This document shows, piece by piece, positions 1 to 9,100 of a stretch of 10,464 bases of DNA. The translations under genes were made by a program, and so were the position numbers. Below the pieces are notes generated by a model. The model was given only the letters and a program-made list of their open reading frames with translations, was not told the DNA's origin and ran no database searches. Source of the stretch: Candidatus Poribacteria bacterium (GTDB lineage: Bacteria; Poribacteria; DTPJ01; WJIO01); NCBI GenBank assembly GCA_014730235.1, contig WJIO01000082.1, positions 1 to 10,464 of the forward strand, given 5' to 3'. The first letter of the stretch is position 1. Each line of letters starts with the position of its first letter.

Positions 1-9
1 GTTTGTCAT
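1..9 (-). CDS. Possible start of a further minus-strand gene (3 codons visible)
   Basis: An ATG read on the minus strand at 9-7 is followed by two open codons (M-T-N) before the window ends. A purine-rich AAAGGAG lies upstream at 29-23, leaving 13 bases to the ATG, longer than the usual 5-9. It would be the next gene in the same direction as the lipoprotein, 51 bases after its stop. No product can be named. The ribosome-binding site is the only real support, so this is a weak call. Confidence 0.25.
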
Positions 10-60
10 TCAGTATACCAAACTCCTTTCATTATTGACGTTATGAGTATTGTCCATATT

Positions 61-909
61 TTATTCTAATACGACAATTACCCGACCGGAATTAAGAAAA
101 TCCTCTTTTTGTATAGCCTGCTGAATTTTTACGCCGTCAGCTTCACTTATAACAATATCTACTCCGCGAGAGCTAACCGCTTTAATAACTATAGGATTAC
201 TGGACACTCTTGTATCTCTCTGGGCTATCTCTATGGAACTTACAAAGGTCGCCATAGTGTTGTTTTGTACCACATTGAAGCTAACCTTAGAAGGTCCGTA
301 TATAAGGATGCCAGAATCAGTCAAAACGTTAAACATAAGGCTTTCTTTGATGATAATCCCACGAGCATCAATTACAAGTCCGGTATATCCAATATTGCTT
401 ATACTTACGGGTGTCATACTGAATTTGGACTGGTAATTAGAATAAGCAACTGAAGCAACACTGGTTTTTGGTATACGCACTTTAACTGAATATACGCCAT
501 CTTCCCAATTTTCACTATCACTTACTACGTGGGCATTTTTGACTATCCCAGAAATATATCCCCGGATAGTAGTATTCGCCATCAGGTTTATCATGGTAGT
601 TACTCCATCTATCTGAACCCCCTGGATCTCTTCCAGAAGCCTTTGGCGTGCATTAAGAATAGCACCTTCACGGGCTAATAGTTTGCCTTGAGCTTCAGAT
701 TCAGCATTACTAGGAGCGACAGCCATACCTTCTGCCTCAATATATCCTATGTCCCATCTAACATCTAAGCTTTGTTCTTCTTTTTGAACTGTTGTTCTTA
801 CTGCATGCTGAGTGCTGGTCATCTGTATTTCTTGCCGAGGTTTTGCACAACCAGCTAGAAGTATTAGTAAGCACAGAATATTAATGGATAGAAACTTAAA
901 TTCTTTCAT
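61..909 (-). CDS. LPP20-like outer-membrane lipoprotein
   Basis: A 282-residue predicted lipoprotein. Residues 1-20 form a short basic and hydrophobic signal peptide ending in the lipobox LAGC, with Cys21 as the lipid-attachment residue. Ala at +2 suggests transfer to the outer membrane rather than inner-membrane retention. A low-complexity linker follows. Residues about 70-150 look like an LPP20-type alpha/beta domain: helix GKLLAREGAILNARQRLLEE, then a GYISGIVKNAHVVSD strand region, then DGVYSVKVRIP. Residues about 174-282 form a second compact domain with GYTGLVIDARG near its start and SGRVIVVLE at the end, a pairing I associate with LPP20/FlgP-FlgT-like proteins of Gram-negative bacteria. 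The start is supported by AGAAAGG at 924-918, 8 bases upstream. It lies 91 bp downstream of the protease in the same direction, so co-transcription is possible, but a hairpin separates them. The exact role is unknown; LPP20 relatives are surface or flagellum-associated. Confidence 0.85.
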   Translation of the reverse strand: MKEFKFLSINILCLLILLAGCAKPRQEIQMTSTQHAVRTTVQKEEQSLDVRWDIGYIEAEGMAVAPSNAESEAQGKLLAREGAILNARQRLLEEIQGVQIDGVTTMINLMANTTIRGYISGIVKNAHVVSDSENWEDGVYSVKVRIPKTSVASVAYSNYQSKFSMTPVSISNIGYTGLVIDARGIIIKESLMFNVLTDSGILIYGPSKVSFNVVQNNTMATFVSSIEIAQRDTRVSSNPIVIKAVSSRGVDIVISEADGVKIQQAIQKEDFLNSGRVIVVLE

Positions 910-938
910 CTGTATAACCTTTCTGTTTTAAAATAATG

Positions 939-970
939 ATTTGCTAGTCGCTAAAAAGCAACTAGCAAAT
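939..970 (-). terminator. Hairpin between protease and lipoprotein genes
   Basis: ATTTGCTAGT (939-948) and ACTAGCAAAT (961-970) are perfect inverted complements. Inside them a further GC/GC pair follows one mismatch, leaving a TAAAAA loop. On the minus strand the stem is followed by TCATTATTTTAAAAC, only a weak T-rich tail. It lies between the protease stop (1001) and the lipoprotein ribosome-binding site (918-924). It could be an inefficient intrinsic terminator or attenuator that lowers lipoprotein expression, or an RNA stability or processing element. The structure is clear; the role is inferred. Confidence 0.5.
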
Positions 971-1000
971 ATATATCTCGTTATAAAACCCAGTGATTAC

Positions 1001-4000
1001 TTATTTTGCCATTAGCATTTTTTTAGTTTCACTATAGCTACCAGCTTTTATACTATAAAAATATATTCCGCTGGATACAGCTTCACCGGCTTCATTCTTA
1101 CCATCCCAATATGCGGCTTTTGACTTGTTTATATAATATCCAGGAAGTCGTTCTCCTAAATATAGGCTTCTTACCATTCGACCGGTGGAGTCATAAATAG
1201 TAATATTTACATTGGTTACCTCGGATAATTGATATGGTATCCAAGTCTCAGGATTAAAAGGGTTGGGATAATTCTGGAATACTCCGAAGTTTTCAGGCAG
1301 CTTTTCGGAAGCCAGAACTTCATCGCTATTTATAATCTGTAAGCGAATATCTCCATTTACACGTTCGTTTTTATTATCATAAATATCTGTAAACGCCCCT
1401 GTTTGAAGCATCATATCCATCCTTAACCTTTGTAATACAGCAAATTCAATGTTTGCCGTTGTCGCATATGATTGAAGCAAATTTATTGTAATGGTCTTAT
1501 TGCTTTCTTTTTCGTTTGCATGCAACCCCATTCTATTAGAAAGTTGTATATCAGGCATCCCGCTGTTATTAACTTCTATAGATATATAAGGGAAACATAT
1601 CTTTTTAGGATCCACTGGATTGCTAAACCCTATAGTCAAGAGTTTATTCGACATATCATAAAATGCTTCTTTAACCACGAGTCTTGTCGTGTCAAGAATA
1701 GTGAATGACCATTTAACTGATGTAGTTTGGCCATAAGTATCTGTAACTATTATGCTAACATAATGAGTATCTATAGATAACGGTGTATCCGGTATACAGG
1801 ATATACTTGCATTAGCTTCATCATAAACATGACTTACAGGTTTACCGTCAATGGTTACCTCTATACTATTCAGATTCTCTATAGGGCCTAAAAAAGATGC
1901 TGATATTGTAGGTTTGGTATCATCAATATCACTTTCATTAGCAGGATCTAGACTCGAATTATCCACAAGGATGTTGTTTATGCTTCCCACAAAAAACGTT
2001 GTTTGAACCTTGCGATCGTAAAGGATTCCCCCTATCTGACAATTAGCATACATTTCAACCTTATATCGCCCATTCACATTGGTGTTAAGATAATTATGGG
2101 AATAGACACCTTCTCCGTTTTCAGAAAGTGTTATCTGCTCCTCTACCCCATCTGGTCTTATTACTTTGCCTTGAACGGTTGCCCCTTTAACTGGTATAAG
2201 CTCAAGATTAGAAGTAACTTCTGCCAATTCTATACCGATGTCCACAGCTTCACCCAGATCATAGTATAATTTGAAAGCTGTAGCAAAATCGCTGAATAAC
2301 GAAGAGACGGCAGTAACATTAAGATTATATATATCGCTGCCTGATGGTATGCTTGCTCCTAAAAATTCAACTTTCCATTCACCTGCCATAGGCTTCTGTA
2401 TCCTATAGAATTCATATGCATCGCTTTTATAATATTCAATATCCGGATCCGATACAGCATATGTCGGATCTATGCGCACATTGTCAGGACGTATTAACGT
2501 CATATTAATCATACTTCCTGCTGCACTTATATTGGATCCATTTATTGACGGTGCAGGATTTGCATTACTCGATCCTGTAAAAGAGGCAAATTTTACCTGT
2601 TCCACAGAATTATCAACACTTACATTTTCTGAAATAACAGTCTGCTGATCTCTAATAAACCCTCTTTCAGATGCAATAACTGAATTTCTGTGTATTCTGG
2701 CTGATATTAAATCATAGATAGCAGTAATATTAATGTTTTCCACATGGTGATATCTGCCACCCGTGAAGTCAGCAATATCAATTAGTTGGTCTCTATCCAC
2801 ATCACCACCAAAACCAACAGTATAGATAGCCCAATCTTTATCCTTAAAATCATCAAGATATGTATCGTAGGGGGCACCATTATGTTGACCATCAGTCATA
2901 AGTACAGCATACTTTGGCATGATTGTTGTGGATTTAACCAGTTCTTTATATGCAAGATCCAATCCTTTGCCAAAATCTGTCCTACCTCCACTTGTAAGTT
3001 TATCTATTTCTCCTTTAATATTACTTTTTACCTTACTATCTGGTTGTGTATCATCAACCAGTGTCAATTCAGTCACAAGCAAACCCTTATCATCAAAAGC
3101 TGATATGGCAATTTGGTCACCTAGCAAAGTGTCATCAACAAAGTATCTTGCAGCTTCCTTTGCCTTTGAAAGCTTGCTAGCATCCTTCATACTGTTTGAT
3201 TTGTCAAGTATCAGCGCAACATCTATACCTGTTGAAATGTCCAGATAATTAACAGCTTGCTGTTCTGTATCAACGGCAATGCTGCCTATTTTTACTACCA
3301 AGTCATATAAGCCTTCGGTGAGCTGTATTGGCGGTTTAACCTGCAAAATATATCTGTCAATACTCTGACTTATATTAACCACAGTGCCGTAAATATCCCC
3401 AATTTTAACGCTAAAAGCCGATTTCTTAATATCAGGAATGAAATCTCCATCCTGATTTTTTATGTTGATTTCAACGTTTATATCATTTGGAAATGCAGGA
3501 TTACCGGCTATTCCTGGATTAGTTTGGATAGGCTTTAAAATATCTAAAGTTAAAGGAGGTTTTATTGTCTCAAAGACATTGAGTAAACCATATCCTGATT
3601 CTTCATCCCAACCAGCAACACCTAAGTTTGTTGCATTTTCTGTAATGAGGTCGTATACGGCCTGTGGATCGTTTTCATGTGATGGAAACATCTGAAGCAA
3701 AAGAGCAGCAGCGCCTGCCACATGTGGGGCAGCCATGCTGGTTCCTGACGAACGTGTATAGTAGTCTACAGGATCATCATATATCGGATTATTTGGATTA
3801 TGAGGTTGATAATTTAGATCATTGACCCAGCTTGTAGAAATAACTTCATCGTAGGGAATTGGTGGTTGATCATTTTCCCAACCCCAATCGCCGCCAGGAG
3901 CTACAATCATTGGTTGTTGATAATCTGCCCCCAAAACAGGCCCTCTGGACGAATAACCGGTAACCTGATTATTACCTTTTTCAACAGCGCCCACTGTCAG

Positions 4001-5614
4001 GGAATGTTCTGCGTCACCTGGTGCTGAGATAGTATAATTGGGATCAGAATTCGCGAATTCGCAAGCTCTCTTATTAACAGTATAAAGATGAAATTCCTGG
4101 TTTATTCCAACAGCAATATCTTTTGCTAAAACTCGGACTTGATATGCTCCAGTATCCAGGTTACTAATCAATTCATGATTATAATCACCTGTTCTATCGT
4201 CGTCTGATAAAGCTTCTGCAATTTTGTTATTTCCCTGCCATATTTCCATATCCAGGTTACTATCTTGCCCAGGATCATTGCTCCATATAAGCTTAACCCA
4301 ACCATCGTTTTCATTTACATCTAAATTAAAGCTTAATGAATCATCATCTCTTTGTATTGTACCACTTGCATGAGCATTATCATTACCATAATTTCCGCTG
4401 GATTTAATAACAACACATCCTTGATCATACGCATAGTTAACGGCATCCTGAAGCACTCCATGACCATTAAACATATCACCTGGTTCCCACAAACCAAAGC
4501 TCATGCTTATGACATCTGCGTTATATTCGTCAACAGCGTCTCTAATCGCTATCTCAGCCTGGTTACGAGTACTTGGTTTAAGCATAACAATATTTACACC
4601 AGGTGCTACACCTTTTACACCGACATCAACGTTAGTTCCATCGGGAGATATATAAGAAACAGGAATATAGCTGAAAGGAGAATTGTTATCGTTTGGATTT
4701 ATGTTTAACCAATCCCCAATTTCTGCTGAATCATCATCTGCATCATACCAGTTGCCATCATTATCTAAATCAATCCTGACTTCCTGGTATTCACCCTTAA
4801 CTGAAGCATCCACAACCAGAATTGGGAAATTGTCAACGGTGTCACCGTCATCATTTAAGTCATACTGATGATCAGCATCTACATTCTCAGATAGGATACC
4901 TGTATGATATATACCGCTTTGTGAATTTCCACCAGGTATGTTTGTCAATGTATTGCTTGTATTTATTGTAATGGGAGTCGCAGCTATTATACCAACACAA
5001 TGAGTGCCATGATCTCCAGTGGGATCTGCCGTATTGTCATCTGGCAACCATGTTTTATATTCATGCTGTTCTGTTATTCTATCTTTTAAGAATGGGTTGT
5101 TACTATCTACTCCATTACCATCTATTACAGCAACAGTGATATTTTTTCCGTCAAATCCCAAAAATGGGAATTGCCATGAGTTAATCTGTCTGGCAGTAAT
5201 CATTAACTCAGATGCAGGAGGTTCCCAGACTGGTCTTATATCTTTTATGAAATCAAGTTTGGCAAGATCGGGAACAACAGATGCAGAAAATTCCGCGATA
5301 TAGAAATGATGTTGATAACCAGTATACCGATGGATATCAACATCAAGCGCTTCTAGCTGTTGTATTTCTATGGATGAAAGTTTATTAAATGTTTCAATAG
5401 AGCACAAAAGATTATCAAGGCTCAACTGTCTTCCTGCCTCAGAAATACTGGCAATCTGTCCTGCATCTGTTAGCTGTTTATGATCTTTGTAAAGACTGAA
5501 AATATAACCTGAAACATTAGCTGGATGAGAAAAATCGCTGATATCAGCAAAACTCGAGGTTAAAATAATAAATACCAAAAGCATAAAGATTCCAAAGAAT
5601 GATACTCTTCTCAT
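1001..5614 (-). CDS. Secreted subtilisin-like (S8) peptidase with vWA domain and C-terminal sorting domain
   Basis: A 1537-residue exported serine peptidase. Residues 1-23 are a signal peptide (MRRVSFFG..., cleavage near SFA-DIS). About 30-135 resemble an inhibitor-type propeptide. The catalytic domain (about 150-672) has a complete triad: Asp165 (AVIDGNG), His202 (GDHGTHCVG) and Ser626 (SSGTSMAAPHVAG), with oxyanion Asn408 (SSGNYG). Two insertions interrupt it: an Asp-rich one (about 213-332) and a beta-sandwich-like one (about 418-528). A beta-sandwich linker follows, then a vWA domain (about 795-972) with an intact MIDAS (D804-x-S806-x-S808, T879, D908). After that come CLCA-like beta domains, an Ig-like domain, the tail domain with NPVDP (about 1308-1428), and a FlgD-like sorting domain (about 1443-1537) opening QNYPNPFNPETW and ending KKMLMAK. 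An in-frame ATG exists 34 codons upstream (5716), but the chosen start has a good ribosome-binding site and gives a classic signal peptide. The likely role is a cell-surface or released protease with metal-dependent ligand binding; its substrate is unknown. Confidence 0.93.
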   Translation of the reverse strand: MRRVSFFGIFMLLVFIILTSSFADISDFSHPANVSGYIFSLYKDHKQLTDAGQIASISEAGRQLSLDNLLCSIETFNKLSSIEIQQLEALDVDIHRYTGYQHHFYIAEFSASVVPDLAKLDFIKDIRPVWEPPASELMITARQINSWQFPFLGFDGKNITVAVIDGNGVDSNNPFLKDRITEQHEYKTWLPDDNTADPTGDHGTHCVGIIAATPITINTSNTLTNIPGGNSQSGIYHTGILSENVDADHQYDLNDDGDTVDNFPILVVDASVKGEYQEVRIDLDNDGNWYDADDDSAEIGDWLNINPNDNNSPFSYIPVSYISPDGTNVDVGVKGVAPGVNIVMLKPSTRNQAEIAIRDAVDEYNADVISMSFGLWEPGDMFNGHGVLQDAVNYAYDQGCVVIKSSGNYGNDNAHASGTIQRDDDSLSFNLDVNENDGWVKLIWSNDPGQDSNLDMEIWQGNNKIAEALSDDDRTGDYNHELISNLDTGAYQVRVLAKDIAVGINQEFHLYTVNKRACEFANSDPNYTISAPGDAEHSLTVGAVEKGNNQVTGYSSRGPVLGADYQQPMIVAPGGDWGWENDQPPIPYDEVISTSWVNDLNYQPHNPNNPIYDDPVDYYTRSSGTSMAAPHVAGAAALLLQMFPSHENDPQAVYDLITENATNLGVAGWDEESGYGLLNVFETIKPPLTLDILKPIQTNPGIAGNPAFPNDINVEINIKNQDGDFIPDIKKSAFSVKIGDIYGTVVNISQSIDRYILQVKPPIQLTEGLYDLVVKIGSIAVDTEQQAVNYLDISTGIDVALILDKSNSMKDASKLSKAKEAARYFVDDTLLGDQIAISAFDDKGLLVTELTLVDDTQPDSKVKSNIKGEIDKLTSGGRTDFGKGLDLAYKELVKSTTIMPKYAVLMTDGQHNGAPYDTYLDDFKDKDWAIYTVGFGGDVDRDQLIDIADFTGGRYHHVENINITAIYDLISARIHRNSVIASERGFIRDQQTVISENVSVDNSVEQVKFASFTGSSNANPAPSINGSNISAAGSMINMTLIRPDNVRIDPTYAVSDPDIEYYKSDAYEFYRIQKPMAGEWKVEFLGASIPSGSDIYNLNVTAVSSLFSDFATAFKLYYDLGEAVDIGIELAEVTSNLELIPVKGATVQGKVIRPDGVEEQITLSENGEGVYSHNYLNTNVNGRYKVEMYANCQIGGILYDRKVQTTFFVGSINNILVDNSSLDPANESDIDDTKPTISASFLGPIENLNSIEVTIDGKPVSHVYDEANASISCIPDTPLSIDTHYVSIIVTDTYGQTTSVKWSFTILDTTRLVVKEAFYDMSNKLLTIGFSNPVDPKKICFPYISIEVNNSGMPDIQLSNRMGLHANEKESNKTITINLLQSYATTANIEFAVLQRLRMDMMLQTGAFTDIYDNKNERVNGDIRLQIINSDEVLASEKLPENFGVFQNYPNPFNPETWIPYQLSEVTNVNITIYDSTGRMVRSLYLGERLPGYYINKSKAAYWDGKNEAGEAVSSGIYFYSIKAGSYSETKKMLMAK
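1230..1276 (-). repeat. Inverted copy A of the sorting-domain DNA repeat
   Basis: This 47-bp stretch encodes the QNYPNPFNPETWIPYQ part of the protease sorting domain. It matches 10284-10330 on the opposite strand at 43 of 47 positions by hand alignment. The four differences do not change the encoded residues, so protein-level selection explains the match better than recent duplication. Confidence 0.85.
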
Positions 5615-5620
5615 GATAAA

Positions 5621-5630
5621 TTCCTTTCCC
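5621..5630 (-). promoter_or_regulatory. Ribosome-binding site that decides the protease start
   Basis: Read on the minus strand, GGGAAAGGAA sits 6 bases before the ATG at 5614. It favours this start over the in-frame ATG at 5716, whose extra 34 codons would bury the signal peptide behind a basic, aromatic stretch. Confidence 0.75.
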
Positions 5631-5731
5631 AAGAATGTAAATTTGAAAAGTAGCCGTAACTTAAAATAAATATCTCTCTGTATATTAAGACTCCATTTAA
5701 AACAAAAATGTGACAAAATTATGTTTTTTTA

Positions 5732-5744
5732 TTACCAATGGTAA
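5732..5744. repeat. Short dyad TTACCA-A-TGGTAA
   Basis: A 6-bp perfect inverted repeat with a one-base centre, about 120 bp upstream of the protease start. The size and symmetry suit a dimeric regulator site, but a short dyad in AT-rich DNA may be chance. Confidence 0.3.
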
Positions 5745-5795
5745 AATTTAAGGCTTAATAATGAATATAAGGTGGATCTTTAAGGGTAAATGAAT

Positions 5796-5817
5796 ATGCA
5801 TATTGCCCAATATGCAT
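5796..5817. promoter_or_regulatory. Perfect 10-bp dyad, candidate operator
   Basis: ATGCATATTG (5796-5805) and CAATATGCAT (5808-5817) are perfect inverted complements separated by two C bases. Because ATGCAT is itself a palindrome, AATATGCAT also occurs as a direct repeat 16 bp apart. The element lies between the divergent genes, 182 bp from the protease start and nearly 300 bp from the plus-strand start. The two-base gap is too short for a natural hairpin loop, although opening one pair would allow one. It reads more like a protein-binding dyad than a terminator. Confidence 0.5.
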
Positions 5818-5885
5818 CTTTGAGACGATTCTAACAAGCTTTTTCATTTTAAAATAATTTATGATAATTTAGTATTTGTATAACA

Positions 5886-5914
5886 TTCAAATACATAGTT
5901 CTGGGATATATAAT
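5886..5914 (+). promoter_or_regulatory. Candidate sigma-70-type promoter for the PPC-repeat gene
   Basis: TTCAAA (5886-5891, 4/6 to TTGACA) and a perfect TATAAT (5909-5914) are separated by 17 bp. This would give a leader of roughly 190 nt before the GTG at 6114. It is the best promoter-like match on this strand, but AT-rich sequence yields such matches often. Confidence 0.4.
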
Positions 5915-5972
5915 TTTTGGGTAATTATTAAAGGCGTTATCAAAATAATAGGATAAATATCATCAAAAAACC

Positions 5973-6001
5973 TTGATTTTCCTGTAAATGAGATGTATGA
6001 T
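5973..6001 (+). promoter_or_regulatory. Second candidate promoter for the PPC-repeat gene
   Basis: TTGATT (5973-5978, 4/6) and TATGAT (5996-6001, 5/6) are separated by 17 bp, giving a leader of about 105 nt. It is an alternative or additional start to the promoter at 5886-5914. Confidence 0.33.
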
Positions 6002-6100
6002 TTTATGAGAAAGAGAAAATTTAGGTGGATATAAACAGCAAATCATTTTATACAGTTATTTGTATATATTTTTGATTACTATCTTGGCAGTCTTATTCAA

Positions 6101-6106
6101 AGGGAG
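6101..6106 (+). promoter_or_regulatory. Ribosome-binding site for the GTG start at 6114
   Basis: AGGGAG ends 7 bases before the GTG. This supports a non-ATG start, because the first in-frame ATG (6144) would remove half of the signal peptide and has no such site. An in-frame TGA at 6006 limits any extension upstream. Confidence 0.75.
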
Positions 6107-6113
6107 ATTTGCG

Positions 6114-9100
6114 GTGAATTCAATAAAGATAATATTTTGTGTTATGTTGGTTCTTATGGTAAATTTTATAGGTTTTGTTATAACTGTCTATGCAGTAGGA
6201 CAATCTTTTGACAATGATGATCATGGTAATGATGCTGAGACGGCGACTCTTATCAAAGGAAATACTTCAACAATTGAAGGAAGGATCGAAGTTCCGGGTG
6301 ATATAGATTACTTTGTCTATGATGCAAATATAGGTGAGGATATTCTGATTCATGCAGAATCTAATCCTGGAGGCTTCTCTCCCTTCGTATCTCTGCTATC
6401 TACCGACGGCGTTACAATTTTGAGGGATAGTCAATGGACGATACCATTTACGTTTCCAGAGAATGGGAGATATTTTATACGAATACAAAATAAGTATGCG
6501 TATAGCGAGGGCACGAGCTTCATATATACGTTAATATTGACAGAGGATGATCATAGCAACGACTGGGAAAATGCAACGCCTATCGGCTTAAACACGCCTG
6601 TTGATGGTATGATTAATCTTGAATATGATCAGGACTATTTCAGTTTTAACGTAAAAGACGGCGATACTTTAAGTTTTGAAGTAAAAACAGAATGTGAAGC
6701 TTTATACAGACGTTTGGAGATATATGATATAGATGGAATTACTCCAATAATAGAACCATGGAGACATATTACAACTCAGCCATTTATGCATACGTTTACC
6801 AGATCAGGAACGTATTTTATAGAAGTCTCTGAGGGTGAAGACGAAACTCTATGCACCTATAATCTTACACTGACACCATACCAGGATAAACATGGAAACC
6901 TTCCGAATATGGCAACTTTCATTCCGCTAAACACATCCATTGAGAGTATAATTGATATATGGGGAGATGTGGATTATTTCAGCTTTGATGTAAATGACGG
7001 GGATGAGTTAATTATTACCATGAGCACAGAAAATCCGTCTTTTATTGGCAAAGTCAATATACTTGATAGGGACGGTGTTACAAACATTCGTCAATTCACG
7101 ACATCTGATGGCCGCGGAAATACCATATTGTCATTTGCAGAGGGTGGACAATACTTCGTCCAGGTGTTAGATTCAGAATATAATGGCGGCGATAATTTCC
7201 TGTATAAACTCGATGTGGCTTTATATAAAGACGATCATGGCGACACGCCAGAGACAGCGACACTAATGGCTAAAAATACATCCATTAAGGCAGCCCTTAG
7301 CAATGCTGGAGATTCAGATTGGTTTAGTTTTGATGGCGAAAGCGGCGAAAGCATAGTCTTTAAATTTTTAGGAAGAGATAAGCTTAATCGGTCGAAATTA
7401 ACCTTGTTTGGCCCTGATAGGGTTACTCGTTTCATGGATGTTATATCAGATAATGCCCGTATATTCTTGCCATTTACTATACCTGAAAGTGGACGGTATT
7501 TTGTGAGAGCCTCTCATGAATCATTCTTGTTTCGCATCAATTTAAAATTTCAGAATGAATTAGCCAATAATAATGCCTCAGCAGAACTGCGGCAGGAATT
7601 TGAAAATAAGGGATTCCCGTTATCTCTGAATGTTAATGTTAGTCCGGATTTAGGAAACCAGCAAATTAATGCATGGAAAATATGGGATGTAGATGAAAAG
7701 AAAACCTATATCGCCAGAATGGATTCTGCAGATACGCTGAATGTCTACGGCTATTTACTACCCCAAAGTTATGTCAGCATACCAAATGATGATCCCCTTT
7801 TTTACACCCTGAGTTTAACATTTTACGAGGATGATCACAGCAATACCTACGAAACAGCAACCCCTATAGAATTAAACACATCCATTGATGGTGCGATAAA
7901 CACACCAGGTGATGTGGACTGCTTCTCTTTTAATGCCAGCAACGGTGATCGGGTTATTATTGACGCGACTAGAAATAGCACTATATTTAGTCCTATCTGG
8001 TATCTGTCTGACAAAAGTGGTTCCATACTTAAGAACTCTACATATAGCCATAGGCCGCTTATATTTACTATTCCGGAAGATGGACAATACTTCGTATTGG
8101 TCCGTGGTTATAATTATATTGACGGCAGCGATAACAATTACTCATACACCATGGACTTTTCTTTGTATACCGATGATCATGGTGACAACGCAGAAAATGC
8201 TACATTGATAACTAAAGATACCCAGGTTAATGGAAGAATTGGTCTTGAGATTGACACTGATTGGTTTGCCTTTGATGTAAATAGCGGAGATCATGTAATT
8301 TTTACTTACAAAGGTTACTCAATTGATCGGGTGACTCTATTTGATACTGATGGCATAACCCAGATTACCAATTTTCGCAGAACATCTTTCTTTACATTTC
8401 CAAAAGACGGCAGATACTATATTCAGTTCCAGGGATATTCTAATAGCTATTATAGTAACATTTACGAATTTACATTGTATGGCGATAATCATGGTAATAT
8501 CCCTGAATCGGCAACATCAATTGAATTGGATACGCCTGTGAATGGTGCAATAAAACCCGAACATGATATAGATTGGTTTACATTTAATGCCCAGAGTGGA
8601 GATACATTGCGAATTGCCGCTGTTGGGGAAGATTCCGATCTGCGTACTAAATTAACCTTGTTTGATACAGATGGAATAACAGAACTTAAAAGTATATCCA
8701 TTTATGATGACTACCGCGGGGGTATGGAATTTACAATCCCAGAAAATGGGCAATATTTTATTCAGGTGATGAAAGATTCCTTTGGTAACAGTGGCGACAA
8801 TTATTTCTATGTCCTGGAACTAAGTTTATATAAGGACGATCATGGTGATGACCTGGAACATGCAACTCCGGTAACCTTTGATAGTCCTGTTGAAGGTATA
8901 ATTGGAGTTTGGGGGGATGTGGATTGGTTCAGCTTTGACGCCAACAAAGGAGACTGCATAATCATTTCCGCTACAGATGAAGGTTCTTCTATTAAAAGTA
9001 TATTAACTTTAACCGATGGCATTAAAATAATTAAAGAGGATCGAGGAGTTGATAGGGACGCAAGCATAATATTTTTCCCTTCAGTAAGTGGGAAATATTT

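Larger units (their letters stand above)
5615..6113. other. Divergent intergenic control region
   Basis: About 500 bp of very AT-rich DNA lies between the start codons of the two giant genes. It holds two candidate plus-strand promoters, a perfect 10-bp dyad (5796-5817), a 13-bp dyad (5732-5744) and the ribosome-binding sites of both genes. I saw no convincing gene: the short frames present (for example 6005-6034, nine codons) lack ribosome-binding sites. No clear sigma-70 promoter was found for the minus-strand protease; a weak possibility is CATAAT at about 5724-5719 with poor upstream elements. Confidence 0.7.

Noticed and set aside
109-453. Plus-strand open frames opposite the lipoprotein gene.
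   Set aside because: They have no ribosome-binding site or recognisable protein features and overlap a well-supported lipoprotein gene on the other strand.
5615-5716. A 34-codon in-frame extension of the protease to an upstream ATG at 5716.
   Set aside because: The extension is basic and aromatic and would precede a well-formed signal peptide. The internal ATG at 5614 has a strong ribosome-binding site.
6005-6034. A nine-codon frame (MRKRKFRWI) in the leader of the PPC-repeat gene, considered as a leader peptide.
   Set aside because: There is no ribosome-binding site at a suitable distance and no attenuator-like structure after it.
6067-6074. TATTTTTG, matching the Bacteroidetes-type -7 element TAnnTTTG.
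   Set aside because: There is no TTG at the expected -33 position, and the element is frequent by chance in AT-rich DNA.
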